NCBI GenBank assembly: GCA_937872275.1
Contig: CALMSE010000172.1
Span: forward strand, 1 to 18,748
Source: an uncultured Leucobacter sp.
GTDB taxonomy: Bacteria > Actinomycetota > Actinomycetes > Actinomycetales > Microbacteriaceae
Reading direction: 5' to 3'
DNA length: 18,748 bases
Part shown: positions 7,555-14,336 of the stretch, piece after piece
How positions within the stretch are numbered: the first letter of the stretch is position 1
Layout: every line of letters begins with the position of its first letter
Position numbers and translations under genes: made by a program
The notes under the pieces: generated by a model
Told to the model about the DNA's origin: nothing
Seen by the model: the letters and a program-made list of their open reading frames with translations, nothing else
The model's database searches: none

Positions 7555-8259
7555 TTATCCTCTGCGCCCAGGAGGCAGAAGTCCCCGCGCGCGGGTTCGC
7601 ACGAGCCACCCCTGTGCGGTGGTGTGGGCGACGCCGTTGATCTTGCCCATCGTGACCGCAGGTGCCTCATCCCCCTGCGCGACAAGCTTGCCGTACTGGA
7701 GCGCGACGAGTTCGTAGAAGTCCGGGGTGCGCTTCGGGTTTCCGAGCGGTTTGAGGAGGTCACGCTCGCTGATTTTCCGCCCCGAAGGCAGCACGATCTT
7801 TCCGCCCGTGATGGTCACCGTCCGCTTCATGGCGAACAGCCGCTCATTGATCGCGGCCTCGATCCGAGCGGTCGGAAGCGAGCGAAGGTCTTGGCTGGAG
7901 ATCGGGTCGCCCGGTCGCCACGGGAGGTAGACGACGCCCGTGATCTTCACTTCCTCGGGCACCGCGAACGGCTGGCGCTGGAGCCGGATGAACACACGCG
8001 TCGCAGTCGCCGAGTGCTCGATGTAGCGCCAGCGCCCGTCGGCGGTCTCGTTCTGCTCCGAGTCGCGTTGCGCCTGTCGCTCCCCCGCAGTCATCAACTG
8101 GTCGTTGTAGCCGAGCGCTTCATCGAGGAATGCGCTCGTGTCCTCGGTGCGCTCTCCCGGAAAGCGATCAGGCAGGTGCCACCCGTCCGGCAGGTCTTCC
8201 GGCGTCAGCAGCCCGTCGTAGGACTGATCGCCGGGGCGGTAACCAGTGGGTGTAGCCAT
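7555..8259 (-). CDS. Unrecognised protein with possible C-terminal HTH
   Basis: This 234-aa protein has no function I can assign. The acidic N-terminus (PTGYRPGDQSYDGLLTPED) is followed by a mixed alpha/beta middle section (FIRLQRQPFAVPEEVKITGV and on). The last roughly 50 residues (FYELVALQYGKLVAQG, then VTMGKINGVAHTTAQGWLVR) resemble the helix-turn-helix tail found on many actinobacterial accessory proteins, in which A-x-T-A-x-x-W-V-x-R-A-R forms the recognition helix. It reads divergently from the xis-integrase pair across a 119-bp gap to the xis ATG and lies upstream of the toxin-antitoxin genes on the same strand, 112 bp away. A DNA-binding role in the element's regulation is a hypothesis. 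The start ATG at 8259 has only a weak GGGAC site. Confidence 0.65.
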   Translation of the reverse strand: MATPTGYRPGDQSYDGLLTPEDLPDGWHLPDRFPGERTEDTSAFLDEALGYNDQLMTAGERQAQRDSEQNETADGRWRYIEHSATATRVFIRLQRQPFAVPEEVKITGVVYLPWRPGDPISSQDLRSLPTARIEAAINERLFAMKRTVTITGGKIVLPSGRKISERDLLKPLGNPKRTPDFYELVALQYGKLVAQGDEAPAVTMGKINGVAHTTAQGWLVRTRARGLLPPGRRG

Positions 8260-8297
8260 GTCCCGATTCTAGCGAGCATCACGAGCAACTAAAACAC

Positions 8298-8333
8298 TTG
8301 CTGTCATCGGCGTGTTGTGATTTAATCTAAAAT
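8298..8333 (+). promoter_or_regulatory. Putative xis-int promoter
   Basis: TTGCTG (8298-8303) and TTTAAT (8321-8326) are separated by 17 nt and resemble a sigma-70-type promoter. An alternative -10, TAAAAT (8328-8333), is followed after four bases by GCAGCCATC, as at the relaxase promoter. This AT-rich patch stands out in high-GC DNA and lies in the divergent gap upstream of xis. Confidence 0.45.
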
Positions 8334-8378
8334 ACTCGCAGCCATCGCAGCTGATACTTGAGCTTCTTGGAGGTCGCC

Positions 8379-8591
8379 ATGGGCCAGAGCACCGCACCCA
8401 CGGACGAGCACGAGGCTGCCCCGCTGTTCTATTCCGAGCAGGAGACGGCTTCGCTCCTCGGCATCCATCGCACGACCCTTCGCACTCTCGCGCTTGCCGG
8501 GAAAGCTCCTGTCGAGCCGATCCCTCTCACTGAGCACAAGCGCGTCTATCGTCGCGTCGACGTGCAGCGTCTCGCGGGCCTCACCAAGTAG
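8379..8591 (+). CDS. Excisionase-like MerR/HTH_17 DNA-binding protein
   Basis: This 70-aa protein has one winged-helix domain of the excisionase/HTH_17 type. FYSEQETASLLGIHRTTLRTL gives the helix-turn-helix, followed by a wing and closing helix (HKRVYRRVDVQRLAG). Such proteins bind attachment-site DNA and steer the integrase toward excision; some act as repressors instead. A TTG start at 8358 is possible, but ATG 8379 with TTGGAGG at 8367-8373 is better. It ends six bases before the integrase start, so the two are surely co-transcribed and probably translationally coupled. Confidence 0.82.
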   Translation: MGQSTAPTDEHEAAPLFYSEQETASLLGIHRTTLRTLALAGKAPVEPIPLTEHKRVYRRVDVQRLAGLTK

Positions 8592-8597
8592 GCAGTC

Positions 8598-9725
8598 ATG
8601 GGCAGCGTCGAGGCATACGAGACCACGAAGGGACGTCGCTACCGGGCACTCTATCGCCGCCCCGACAAGAAGCAGACCCAGAAGCGCGGCTTCACCACAA
8701 AGAAGGCTGCCGAGCTGTTCCTGGCAACGACCGAGGTGAGCATCGCGCAGGGCCGCTACCTCGATCCGGGCCGGGCAAGGGTGACCGTTGCCGAGTGGTT
8801 GCAAACCTGGCTTTCCGCACGGGGTGACCTCCGAGCGACGACACGCAGCCGCGTCGAGAACATCATCGACAAGCACATCACCCCCGAGCTGGGCAGCATT
8901 CCCATCGGAAACCTCACCCGGCTTCGGGTGCAGGAATGGGCGTCTGCGCTCCCAGGAGCACCCGCGACGGTCCGGAAGATCGTCAACGTACTCTCCGGCG
9001 CACTCCGATTCGCAGTCGAAGACGAGCGCCTGCCGTCCAACCCCGCCGCCAGGCTCAAACTCCCCAAGCCGACGAAAACGCGCAAGCGCTATCTCTCACA
9101 CGATCAAGTCGCGGCTCTCGCTGGGGCCATCGATGAGATGAAGGACGGCAAGGACTACGGGTACGGCCTCGTCGTGCTCACCCTTGCGTATTGCGGTCTG
9201 CGCTGGGGCGAGTTGTCCGGGCTTCGCATCTGCGACCTCGACCTCGACGCGAAACACCCGCGCCTCACCGTCGAGCAGACCGTCGTGGCCGACAAGGGAT
9301 ACCAGCGAATCGAGCCGCCGAAAGACTACGAGCATCGGAGCATCCCGATCCCGGGATTCCTGGTCGAGTTGCTGCGGGTGCAGATCGTTGGGCGGGACGC
9401 CGACGCGCCCGTGTTCTATGGCATTCGCACCGGAACCTGGCTCCGCAATCACGTCTTCCGGGTCGGCTGGTTCGATACCGCCGCAACATCCATCGGACTC
9501 AAGGGGCTCACCCCGCACGAGTTGCGGCATACAGCCGCATCGCTCGCGGTCAGCGCTGGTGCGAACGTCAAGGCGGTGCAACGGATGCTGGGGCACGCCT
9601 CAGCCGCGGTGACCCTGGACGTCTACGCGGATCTGTTCGATGATGACCTCGACGGCGTTGCCACGGCACTCGATCGGGCGGCGATGGAATCGGATGTTGC
9701 CAATCTGTTGCCAAAAGCCGCGTAG
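8598..9725 (+). CDS. Tyrosine site-specific integrase
   Basis: This 375-aa tyrosine recombinase would integrate and excise the element. Its N-terminal arm-binding region (MGSVEAYETTKGRRYRALYR) is followed by a core-binding SAM-like domain (about residues 65-150) and a catalytic domain. The catalytic set is complete: Arg202 in GLRWGE, His307 and Arg310 in HELRHTA, His333 in LGHAS, and nucleophile Tyr343 in LDVYADLF. Length is typical of actinobacterial ICE, IME and phage integrases. Only a weak ribosome site (AGTAGG) precedes ATG 8598, consistent with coupling to xis. It is the last gene before tRNA-Glu, with only a terminator between, which points to the tRNA as attachment site. Confidence 0.95.
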   Translation: MGSVEAYETTKGRRYRALYRRPDKKQTQKRGFTTKKAAELFLATTEVSIAQGRYLDPGRARVTVAEWLQTWLSARGDLRATTRSRVENIIDKHITPELGSIPIGNLTRLRVQEWASALPGAPATVRKIVNVLSGALRFAVEDERLPSNPAARLKLPKPTKTRKRYLSHDQVAALAGAIDEMKDGKDYGYGLVVLTLAYCGLRWGELSGLRICDLDLDAKHPRLTVEQTVVADKGYQRIEPPKDYEHRSIPIPGFLVELLRVQIVGRDADAPVFYGIRTGTWLRNHVFRVGWFDTAATSIGLKGLTPHELRHTAASLAVSAGANVKAVQRMLGHASAAVTLDVYADLFDDDLDGVATALDRAAMESDVANLLPKAA

Positions 9726-9755
9726 CGCTCTTCTAGAGCAACCTCCGAAAAACAA

Positions 9756-9783
9756 GAAAACCCCCGCCTAAGCGGGGGTTTTC
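9756..9783. terminator. Bidirectional rho-independent terminator
   Basis: A perfect 12-bp stem, GAAAACCCCCGC/GCGGGGGTTTTC with a CTAA loop, carries A-runs and T-runs on its flanks, so it works on either strand. It can end the xis-int transcript on the plus strand and the tRNA-Glu transcript on the minus strand. Confidence 0.9.
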
Positions 9784-9791
9784 TCACTCGG

Positions 9792-9864
9792 TGACCCCAG
9801 CGGGATTCGAACCCGCGTTACCGCCGTGAGAGGGCGGCGTACTAGGCCGCTATACGATGGGGCC
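9792..9864 (-). tRNA. tRNA-Glu (anticodon CTC)
   Basis: This 73-nt tRNA folds fully: acceptor GGCCCCA/TGGGGTC (one G-T pair), D-stem GTA/TAC, anticodon stem CCGCC/GGCGG with loop CTCTCAC, and T-arm GCGGG-TTCGAAT-CCCGC. The anticodon CTC reads GAG (Glu). The 3' CCA is not encoded (A73 is followed by CCGAG). Its 3' end faces the integrase gene, making it the likely attachment site and right boundary of the element. Confidence 0.97.
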
Positions 9865-9910
9865 GTAACCTCGACCCGGATTTTCACCCGCCGGCCTCGG
9901 CAACTTCTCT

Positions 9911-9939
9911 ATATTGCCACATCATCCGGCCGCGCGCAA
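9911..9939 (-). promoter_or_regulatory. Candidate tRNA-Glu promoter
   Basis: On the minus strand TTGCGC (9939-9934) and CAATAT (9916-9911) are 17 nt apart, in the only AT-rich patch upstream of the tRNA. TATAGA, three bases further on, is an alternative -10. Transcription would start about 40 nt before the mature tRNA end. Confidence 0.35.
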
Positions 9940-9989
9940 AATCCGCGGACACGATGTCGTCCGGCCTGCGGACCGGCCGGACGCGCCCC

Positions 9990-9995
9990 TAGGAT
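9990..9995 (+). promoter_or_regulatory. -10 box for leaderless MBL-fold gene
   Basis: TAGGAT ends 7 nt before ATG 10003, and no Shine-Dalgarno sequence is present. The transcript should begin at or beside the start codon. Confidence 0.6.
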
Positions 9996-10002
9996 CGGTG
10001 GC

Positions 10003-10683
10003 ATGCAGTGCTTCCGACTCTCACACGCGGGCTTCGTGATCGAAGCGGACCGATCCGCCCTCGTCATCGACCCGGGCAACTTCAGCGACGAGCACGAGCT
10101 CGCCGCGGCCCTCGATTCGGCGTCTCCCGTCGCAGCGCTCGTCATCACCCACGAGCACGCCGATCACTGGACCGCCGAGAACGTGACGGCCGTGCGCAGG
10201 GCCGCCCCGGACGCCCCGATCTTCACCACGGCCCCGACCGCGGCGGCGCTCGCGGCCGCGGGCATCGCCGAAGGGGTGCGGGCGGTGCGCGAGGGCGACA
10301 CGGCCGAGGCGGGTCCGTTCTCGCTCGAGTTCTACGGACGCCGGCACGAGCTGCTGCACTCGAGCATCCCGGTGGTCGACAACGTCGGCGTGCGCGTGAA
10401 CCGGGTCTTCGCCTACGGCGGCGACTCCCTCATGCGGCCGCCGTTCACGGCGGACGTGCTCGGGGTTCCGATCGGCTCGCCCTGGTCCAGCCTCAGTCAG
10501 GTCATGGATTTCGTCATCGACGCGGCTCCGCGGCGGGCCTACCTCACCCACGACGGGATGCTCTCGGCGAAGGGGCTCGGCCTGTTCGCGCAGCGGGTGC
10601 GGTGGTGCCTGGAGCAGGTGGGCGGCGAGCTCGTGACGCCGCCCCGGCTCGACCACGACTCGCGAGCGAGACTCGCCCTCTGA
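10003..10683 (+). CDS. MBL-fold metal-dependent hydrolase (UlaG-like)
   Basis: This is a 226-aa metallo-beta-lactamase-fold protein. The signature HEHADH (His50, His52, Asp54, His55) gives the dinuclear metal site; FAYGGDS supplies the bridging Asp and YLTHDGM a C-terminal His. The N-terminal LSHAGFVIEADRSALVIDPG matches the UlaG/L-ascorbate lactonase-like subgroup, but the substrate cannot be told from sequence. A longer reading frame runs back to 9826 across the tRNA and is not credible. ATG 10003 is preferred because a TAGGAT box lies 7 nt upstream and the fold begins immediately. Cytosolic, probably a single-gene unit. Confidence 0.88.
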   Translation: MQCFRLSHAGFVIEADRSALVIDPGNFSDEHELAAALDSASPVAALVITHEHADHWTAENVTAVRRAAPDAPIFTTAPTAAALAAAGIAEGVRAVREGDTAEAGPFSLEFYGRRHELLHSSIPVVDNVGVRVNRVFAYGGDSLMRPPFTADVLGVPIGSPWSSLSQVMDFVIDAAPRRAYLTHDGMLSAKGLGLFAQRVRWCLEQVGGELVTPPRLDHDSRARLAL

Positions 10684-10724
10684 GGCCGGCCACGGCGGCG
10701 CATGCCGAGCGTCGCGCCGAAACC

Positions 10725-10730
10725 TAGACT
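10725..10730 (+). promoter_or_regulatory. -10 box for leaderless DUF6157 gene
   Basis: TAGACT lies exactly 6 nt before ATG 10737, with no Shine-Dalgarno sequence between. Confidence 0.6.
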
Positions 10731-10736
10731 GGGCGC

Positions 10737-11147
10737 ATGGGATCCACCAACTATCTCGGCACGTTCATCCGGGTCGCGGAGGACTGCCCGGTCATGGCGG
10801 CGGAGGAACCGCCCGTCGGGGCGAAGGGACCGACGGTCGCAGCCCTGCAGTACGAGCTCATCGCCGGGCAGCCCTACGGCCTCACCAGCGACGACGTGCT
10901 GTTCAGGGTGCACGCGATCCGCCGGGGCATCCCCGATGAACAGCAGCAGGAGGCTCGCGAGGCGTTCTTCGCCAGGAGCCAGGCCTGCCTGAGGTCATCG
11001 CCGCTCGGCAAGCGGTACGGCTGGGGCATCCACCACGACGCCGAGGGCAGGATCGCGCTGGTGCCCCTCGGCTCCGAGCAGTACGAGGCGCTCGCGACCG
11101 ATCCGTCGATCACGCAGACCCGGGCGATGCGCTCGAGACGCGCCTGA
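10737..11147 (+). CDS. DUF6157-like protein
   Basis: This 136-aa cytosolic protein of unknown function resembles the DUF6157 family by its opening (STNYLGTFIRVAEDCP), central TVAALQYELIAGQPYGLTSD and the RYGWGIHHDAEGRIALVPL segment. It has no signal peptide or membrane segment, and no catalytic motif can be assigned. Its TGA stop abuts the stop codon of the convergent GyrI-like gene with no base between. The start is fixed by the TAGACT box 6 nt upstream. Confidence 0.75.
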   Translation: MGSTNYLGTFIRVAEDCPVMAAEEPPVGAKGPTVAALQYELIAGQPYGLTSDDVLFRVHAIRRGIPDEQQQEAREAFFARSQACLRSSPLGKRYGWGIHHDAEGRIALVPLGSEQYEALATDPSITQTRAMRSRRA

Positions 11148-11765
11148 TCACCGGCTCACCGGCTGGCGCAGCAGGGTGCGCAGCTTCTCGGGGGCCGTCC
11201 GGCGGGCGTCGCTGAGATAGATCTCGTGGTGCTTCCCGCGCAGGCTCAGGCCGTTCTCCGGGATGAAGCCGTGATGCATCCGATCGAGCACGGGGCCCTC
11301 GTCGTCGAAGGAGCCCACGTGGAGCGTCTGCACGCACAGCCCCTCGGCCAGTGTCTCGAGCCTGACCTCGCCGAGACGGGCCCGGTCCGTCTTCCGGCCC
11401 AGCGTCTCGACCGTCGCCTCGAACAGCTCCCGGTCGATCCACTCGGGAACCATCAGCATCATCGTCCAGTCCCACTGCGACTTGTCGCGCGAGACGGTGA
11501 AGGCCTCCATGTCGTCGGCCCACCAGAGCCCCTCGAGGGGCGGCACGACGTAGTCGCGGCCGAGTTCCCGTTTGCTCGCGAACTTCAGCTTGTAGGCGAG
11601 CGGGTACAGCGTCTCGAGCGCACTCGTGTACTCGGACGCGGTGTTCGGGTCGCCGTGCCCGTCGATCATGAGGTACTGGAGATCGGGCACCTCGAGCAGG
11701 CGGAACCGGTCCCGCTGCGCCCGATAGCCGTCGAGCGTCTTCGTGAAGTCGATCTTGCCGGTCAT
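11148..11765 (-). CDS. GyrI-like small-molecule-binding protein
   Basis: This 205-aa protein fits the GyrI-like/SOUL-type ligand-binding superfamily, as free-standing sensors or small-molecule hydrolases of unknown ligand. It starts MTGKIDFTKTLDGYRAQRD, then has LLEVPDLQYLMIDGHGDPN, the strand pattern that opens these domains, and later GLWWADDMEAF and VPEWIDRELFE. A longer frame reaches 12290 but overlaps the reductase gene; ATG 11765 has GAGAGGGGT upstream and is preferred. It is the third gene of the leftward operon after DUF1801 and the RibD-type reductase. Confidence 0.8.
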   Translation of the reverse strand: MTGKIDFTKTLDGYRAQRDRFRLLEVPDLQYLMIDGHGDPNTASEYTSALETLYPLAYKLKFASKRELGRDYVVPPLEGLWWADDMEAFTVSRDKSQWDWTMMLMVPEWIDRELFEATVETLGRKTDRARLGEVRLETLAEGLCVQTLHVGSFDDEGPVLDRMHHGFIPENGLSLRGKHHEIYLSDARRTAPEKLRTLLRQPVSR

Positions 11766-11824
11766 CGGGTACCCCTCTCGGTGAGGCGCGTCGAGGCGGT
11801 CGTGGGACGGGATGCCGCCACCGG

Positions 11825-12358
11825 TCACCCCGCCGAGGGCCGGTCGACTCGATAGCGGGCGCAGACGAAGTCCCGGTTGCGCGCGACGTCGAGGAGCTCG
11901 AGCTGGAGCGCGCGCGGCAGCAGCGGCTGCCCAGAGCCGAGGGTCACCGGCGCGAACTGCACCCATACCTCGTCGAGCAGCCCGGCGTCTGCGAACTGAC
12001 CGGCGACGCCTCCCCCGCCCACGACCCAGATGTCCTTCCCCGCGGCGGAGGCCTCCAGCTCGGGGAAGACCCCCTGCACGTCGCCCTGCACGAACCGGAC
12101 ATCGGCACCGTCCCGCGCCCGAAGCGCGCGGTGGGTGAACACCCAGGTCGGCTGCTCGTACTCCCATCCCTCCTGGTTGCGGATCAGCCACTCGTAGGTG
12201 GACGACCCCATGACCAGGGCGCCGATGCCCGCGATGAACGCCGGGTAGGCCATCGGGCCCTCGAGATCGAAGTCCTGCGCGAACAGCCATTCGAGCGAGT
12301 GCTCATCGGTCGCGATGAAGCCGTCGAGGCTCGACGCCGTGTAGAAGTGGATGGTCAC
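11825..12358 (-). CDS. Dihydrofolate reductase-family (RibD C-terminal) protein
   Basis: This 177-aa protein is a member of the RibD C-terminal/dihydrofolate reductase-like fold. TIHFYTASSLDGFIA is the typical N-terminal strand and substrate loop, GALVMGSSTYEWL matches the usual G(R)xTYE segment, and IWVVGGGGVAGQF is the NADPH-binding glycine motif. Physiological substrate is unknown; most such stand-alone proteins are uncharacterised NADPH-dependent reductases. The GTG at 12358 is chosen because the domain starts there and GAGGGAG lies just upstream; the 34-residue extension is Pro/Arg-rich and overlaps the preceding gene. Middle gene of a three-gene leftward operon. Confidence 0.85.
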   Translation of the reverse strand: MTIHFYTASSLDGFIATDEHSLEWLFAQDFDLEGPMAYPAFIAGIGALVMGSSTYEWLIRNQEGWEYEQPTWVFTHRALRARDGADVRFVQGDVQGVFPELEASAAGKDIWVVGGGGVAGQFADAGLLDEVWVQFAPVTLGSGQPLLPRALQLELLDVARNRDFVCARYRVDRPSAG

Positions 12359-12386
12359 GGTCCAGGCTCCCTCGGTCGATCCGGCG

Positions 12387-12812
12387 TCAGGAGGCGGCGG
12401 GGTCGTCGCCCCGCGCCCACGCGATGGAGATGAGCCGCCGCAGCACCGCCTCGTCGACATCGGCCAGGCGCTTCACGTACACGCAGCCCGCTCCCTCGGT
12501 GCACGCGCCCAATTCCGGGAGCAGGGCGGCGCCCTCGGGCAGATCCTTGAGCCCGTAGAGCGAGAGCTGCGCCTTGCGCGGCGAGAACCCCGTCTTCGGC
12601 CACTCGCCGCGGGTACGCGGATTCGCCGGCGACACGTACCGGTAGCTGCCGTAGCCGACGATCGACGGCCCCCACATGACCGGATCCTCGCCCGTCACCT
12701 CGCGGAAGATCTCCGCGAGCCGCAGCCCGTCCTCGCGCCGCACCGCCGGCGTGACCGCCTGCAGGAATCGCTCGACGCTCGCATCGGTGGGCGTCGTCTT
12801 GATGTCGGCCAT
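12387..12812 (-). CDS. DUF1801 domain protein
   Basis: This 141-aa cytosolic protein has the DUF1801 pattern: ADIKTTPTDASVERFLQAV at the start, the MWGPSIVGYGSYRY core, and GFSPRKAQLSLYGL, with a late Cys pair in GACTEGAGCVYVKRL. Members are uncharacterised small alpha/beta proteins, some annotated as iron-chaperone (YdhG)-like. The start at 12812 is set by TACAAT placed 6 nt upstream, and the protein extends no further upstream credibly. It heads the leftward operon and is divergent from the YjbR gene. Confidence 0.87.
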   Translation of the reverse strand: MADIKTTPTDASVERFLQAVTPAVRREDGLRLAEIFREVTGEDPVMWGPSIVGYGSYRYVSPANPRTRGEWPKTGFSPRKAQLSLYGLKDLPEGAALLPELGACTEGAGCVYVKRLADVDEAVLRRLISIAWARGDDPAAS

Positions 12813-12818
12813 GCCCAC

Positions 12819-12824
12819 ATTGTA
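12819..12824 (-). promoter_or_regulatory. -10 box for leaderless DUF1801 operon
   Basis: On the minus strand TACAAT lies 6 nt before ATG 12812. It shares a 54-bp divergent gap with the promoter of the YjbR gene. Confidence 0.65.
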
Positions 12825-12854
12825 CGAGGCGCGCGGCGGGCCGACCGCGAGAAG

Positions 12855-12860
12855 TAGACT
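12855..12860 (+). promoter_or_regulatory. -10 box for leaderless YjbR/MmcQ gene
   Basis: TAGACT lies exactly 6 nt before GTG 12867, with no ribosome-binding site. Confidence 0.6.
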
Positions 12861-12866
12861 CGAGAA

Positions 12867-13283
12867 GTGGCGACGCTCGATGACGTGCGCGAGATCGCGC
12901 TGGATCTGCCCGGGGCCTTCGAGAAGGTCGAGGGGCATCGCGGCGGCGCGAGCTGGCGCACCAAGGGCGGCATGTTCGTCTGGGAGCGCGGCCCGAGCCA
13001 GACGGATCTCGCGCAGCTCGCGAAGCTCGGCCGCGAGTGGCCCGCGGGCATCGTCGTCGGCGTTCGCACGGACGGGCTGGAGGCCAAGGAGGAACTGCTC
13101 GCGGCCTTCCCCGGATTCTTCTTCACGATCCCGCATTTCGACGGCTACCCCGCGGTGCTGCTGCGCCTCGAAGAGATCGCCGTCGATCTGCTGCGCGAGG
13201 TGATCGTCGAGGCCTGGCTGCTGCGCGCGCCCCGCACGACCGCGCGGAAGTGGCTGGCCGAGCACGGCCTCGGCTCCGAATAG
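12867..13283 (+). CDS. MmcQ/YjbR family DNA-binding-fold protein
   Basis: This is a 138-aa protein with the YjbR/MmcQ (CyaY-like fold) signature: LDDVREIALDLPGAFEKVEG at the N-terminus, a KGGMFVWERG strand, and HFDGYPAVLLRLEEIAVDLL, with a C-terminal helix ending in RTTARKWLAEHG. The family is often described as DNA-binding, but molecular function is unknown. Initiation is at GTG 12867 from an apparently leaderless transcript. Confidence 0.85.
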   Translation: MATLDDVREIALDLPGAFEKVEGHRGGASWRTKGGMFVWERGPSQTDLAQLAKLGREWPAGIVVGVRTDGLEAKEELLAAFPGFFFTIPHFDGYPAVLLRLEEIAVDLLREVIVEAWLLRAPRTTARKWLAEHGLGSE

Positions 13284-13320
13284 CGGGGCGGCCGCGCCCG
13301 CCTCTCCCGAGGCCGGGCGG

Positions 13321-13326
13321 TACCCT
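13321..13326 (+). promoter_or_regulatory. -10 box for leaderless chorismate mutase gene
   Basis: TACCCT lies exactly 6 nt before ATG 13333. GGGGAG between them is purine-rich but touches the ATG, so it is too close to act as a normal ribosome site. Confidence 0.55.
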
Positions 13327-13332
13327 GGGGAG

Positions 13333-13629
13333 ATGGACCGAGTTCCTTCGGAAGCAGTGACGCTCGCGAGCGTGAGGCAGAACATCGACTCGCTCGACCA
13401 CCGAATCGTGCGGTTGATCGCCGAACGCCAGCAATGGGTCGTACGCGCCGGCTCGCTGAAGACCGACGAGCAGGCGGTGCGCGCGCCGGCCCGCGTGGAG
13501 CAGGTGATCGCCAAGGTGCGCGCACTGGCCGAGGAAGCCGGGGCCTCGCCGGAGGTCGTCGAGGCCGCCTACCGTGCGCTCGTCTCCGCCTTCATCGAGC
13601 TCGAACTCGACCACCACCGATCCGAGTAG
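13333..13629 (+). CDS. AroQ-type chorismate mutase
   Basis: This 98-aa all-helical protein would convert chorismate to prephenate for Phe/Tyr synthesis. Spacing of active-site residues follows the E. coli P-protein mutase domain: Arg15 (Ec Arg11), Arg32 (Arg28), Lys43 (Lys39) and Glu56 (Glu52), with Arg54 near the Ec Arg51 position. The opening LASVRQNIDSLDHRIVRLI is the classic AroQ helix 1. It is free-standing with no fused dehydratase or dehydrogenase, and no other aromatic biosynthesis gene is nearby. A monofunctional mutase or a mutase of a specialised pathway are both possible. Confidence 0.9.
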   Translation: MDRVPSEAVTLASVRQNIDSLDHRIVRLIAERQQWVVRAGSLKTDEQAVRAPARVEQVIAKVRALAEEAGASPEVVEAAYRALVSAFIELELDHHRSE

Positions 13630-13687
13630 CAGCCGAGAGCGCCAGGCGAGGCGTCCGCCCCGCTCCCGCGGTTCCGAGTGGCGAGGC

Positions 13688-13693
13688 TACGCT
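13688..13693 (+). promoter_or_regulatory. -10 box for leaderless GNAT gene
   Basis: TACGCT lies exactly 6 nt before ATG 13700; no Shine-Dalgarno sequence is present. Confidence 0.6.
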
Positions 13694-13699
13694 GGTGTC

Positions 13700-14272
13700 A
13701 TGAGCATCGTTGTCCGGCCCGCGACGGCATTCGAAGACGTCGCGACCCTCGTCGGGCCGAAGAAGCCGACCTCGAACGTGTGCTTCTGCCTGAGCTACCG
13801 CATCGGCAGCAAGGAGAACACCTCCCTGCGCGGGCCCGCGCGCGCCGATCGTGTTCGCGAGCTGTGCGAGCACGATCCTCCCCCGGGCGTCATCGCCTAT
13901 CTCGACGGCGAACCGGCGGGCTGGGCTGCGCTGCACCCGCGCGCCGAGACGAGCTTCGCCAGGAACCGGCTCATCCCGCACGTGGACGATCTCGAGGTCT
14001 GGTCGCTGTGGTGCTTCCGCGTCAGGCCCGGCTATCGCAAGCAGGGGATCATGCACGCCCTCATCGAGGGCGCGGTCGCCTACGCGAGCGAGCGCGGAGC
14101 ACCGGCGATCGAGGGGTATCCCGTCGACAACGGCGACGCACGGGTGAACCTGACGATGGCGTACGTCGGCACGCGCCGCCTCTTCGAGGAGGCCGGCTTC
14201 GCGAAGGTCGCCGATACCGGCTCGGTGCTCGACGGCTTCCCCCGCGTGCTCATGCGAAGAGCGCTGGGCTGA
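13700..14272 (+). CDS. GNAT family N-acetyltransferase
   Basis: This is a 190-aa acetyl-CoA-dependent acetyltransferase of unknown acceptor. The GNAT core is seen as GVIAYLDGEPAGWAALHPR (strands 2-3), then WSLWCFRVRPGYRKQGIMHAL, in which RPGYRKQG is the pyrophosphate-binding motif A (R/Q-x-x-G-x-G/A type). A C-terminal GTRRLFEEAGFAKV segment matches motif B. The N-terminus has a Cys-containing stretch (SNVCFCLSYRIG) found in a subgroup of actinobacterial GNATs. A longer frame back to 13574 is rejected in favour of ATG 13700 with its -10 box. Convergent with the transporter gene. Confidence 0.9.
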   Translation: MSIVVRPATAFEDVATLVGPKKPTSNVCFCLSYRIGSKENTSLRGPARADRVRELCEHDPPPGVIAYLDGEPAGWAALHPRAETSFARNRLIPHVDDLEVWSLWCFRVRPGYRKQGIMHALIEGAVAYASERGAPAIEGYPVDNGDARVNLTMAYVGTRRLFEEAGFAKVADTGSVLDGFPRVLMRRALG

Positions 14273-14336
14273 GACGTTCGGCCCGCGATCTCGTCGTCGC
14301 CGCCGGTGCGGGCGGATCACGGCGACCGCATCGCGG

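Noticed and set aside
11766..12290. N-terminal extension of the GyrI-like frame
   Set aside because: It overlaps the reductase gene and reads as low-complexity Arg/Gly. ATG 11765 has its own ribosome site and begins the domain.
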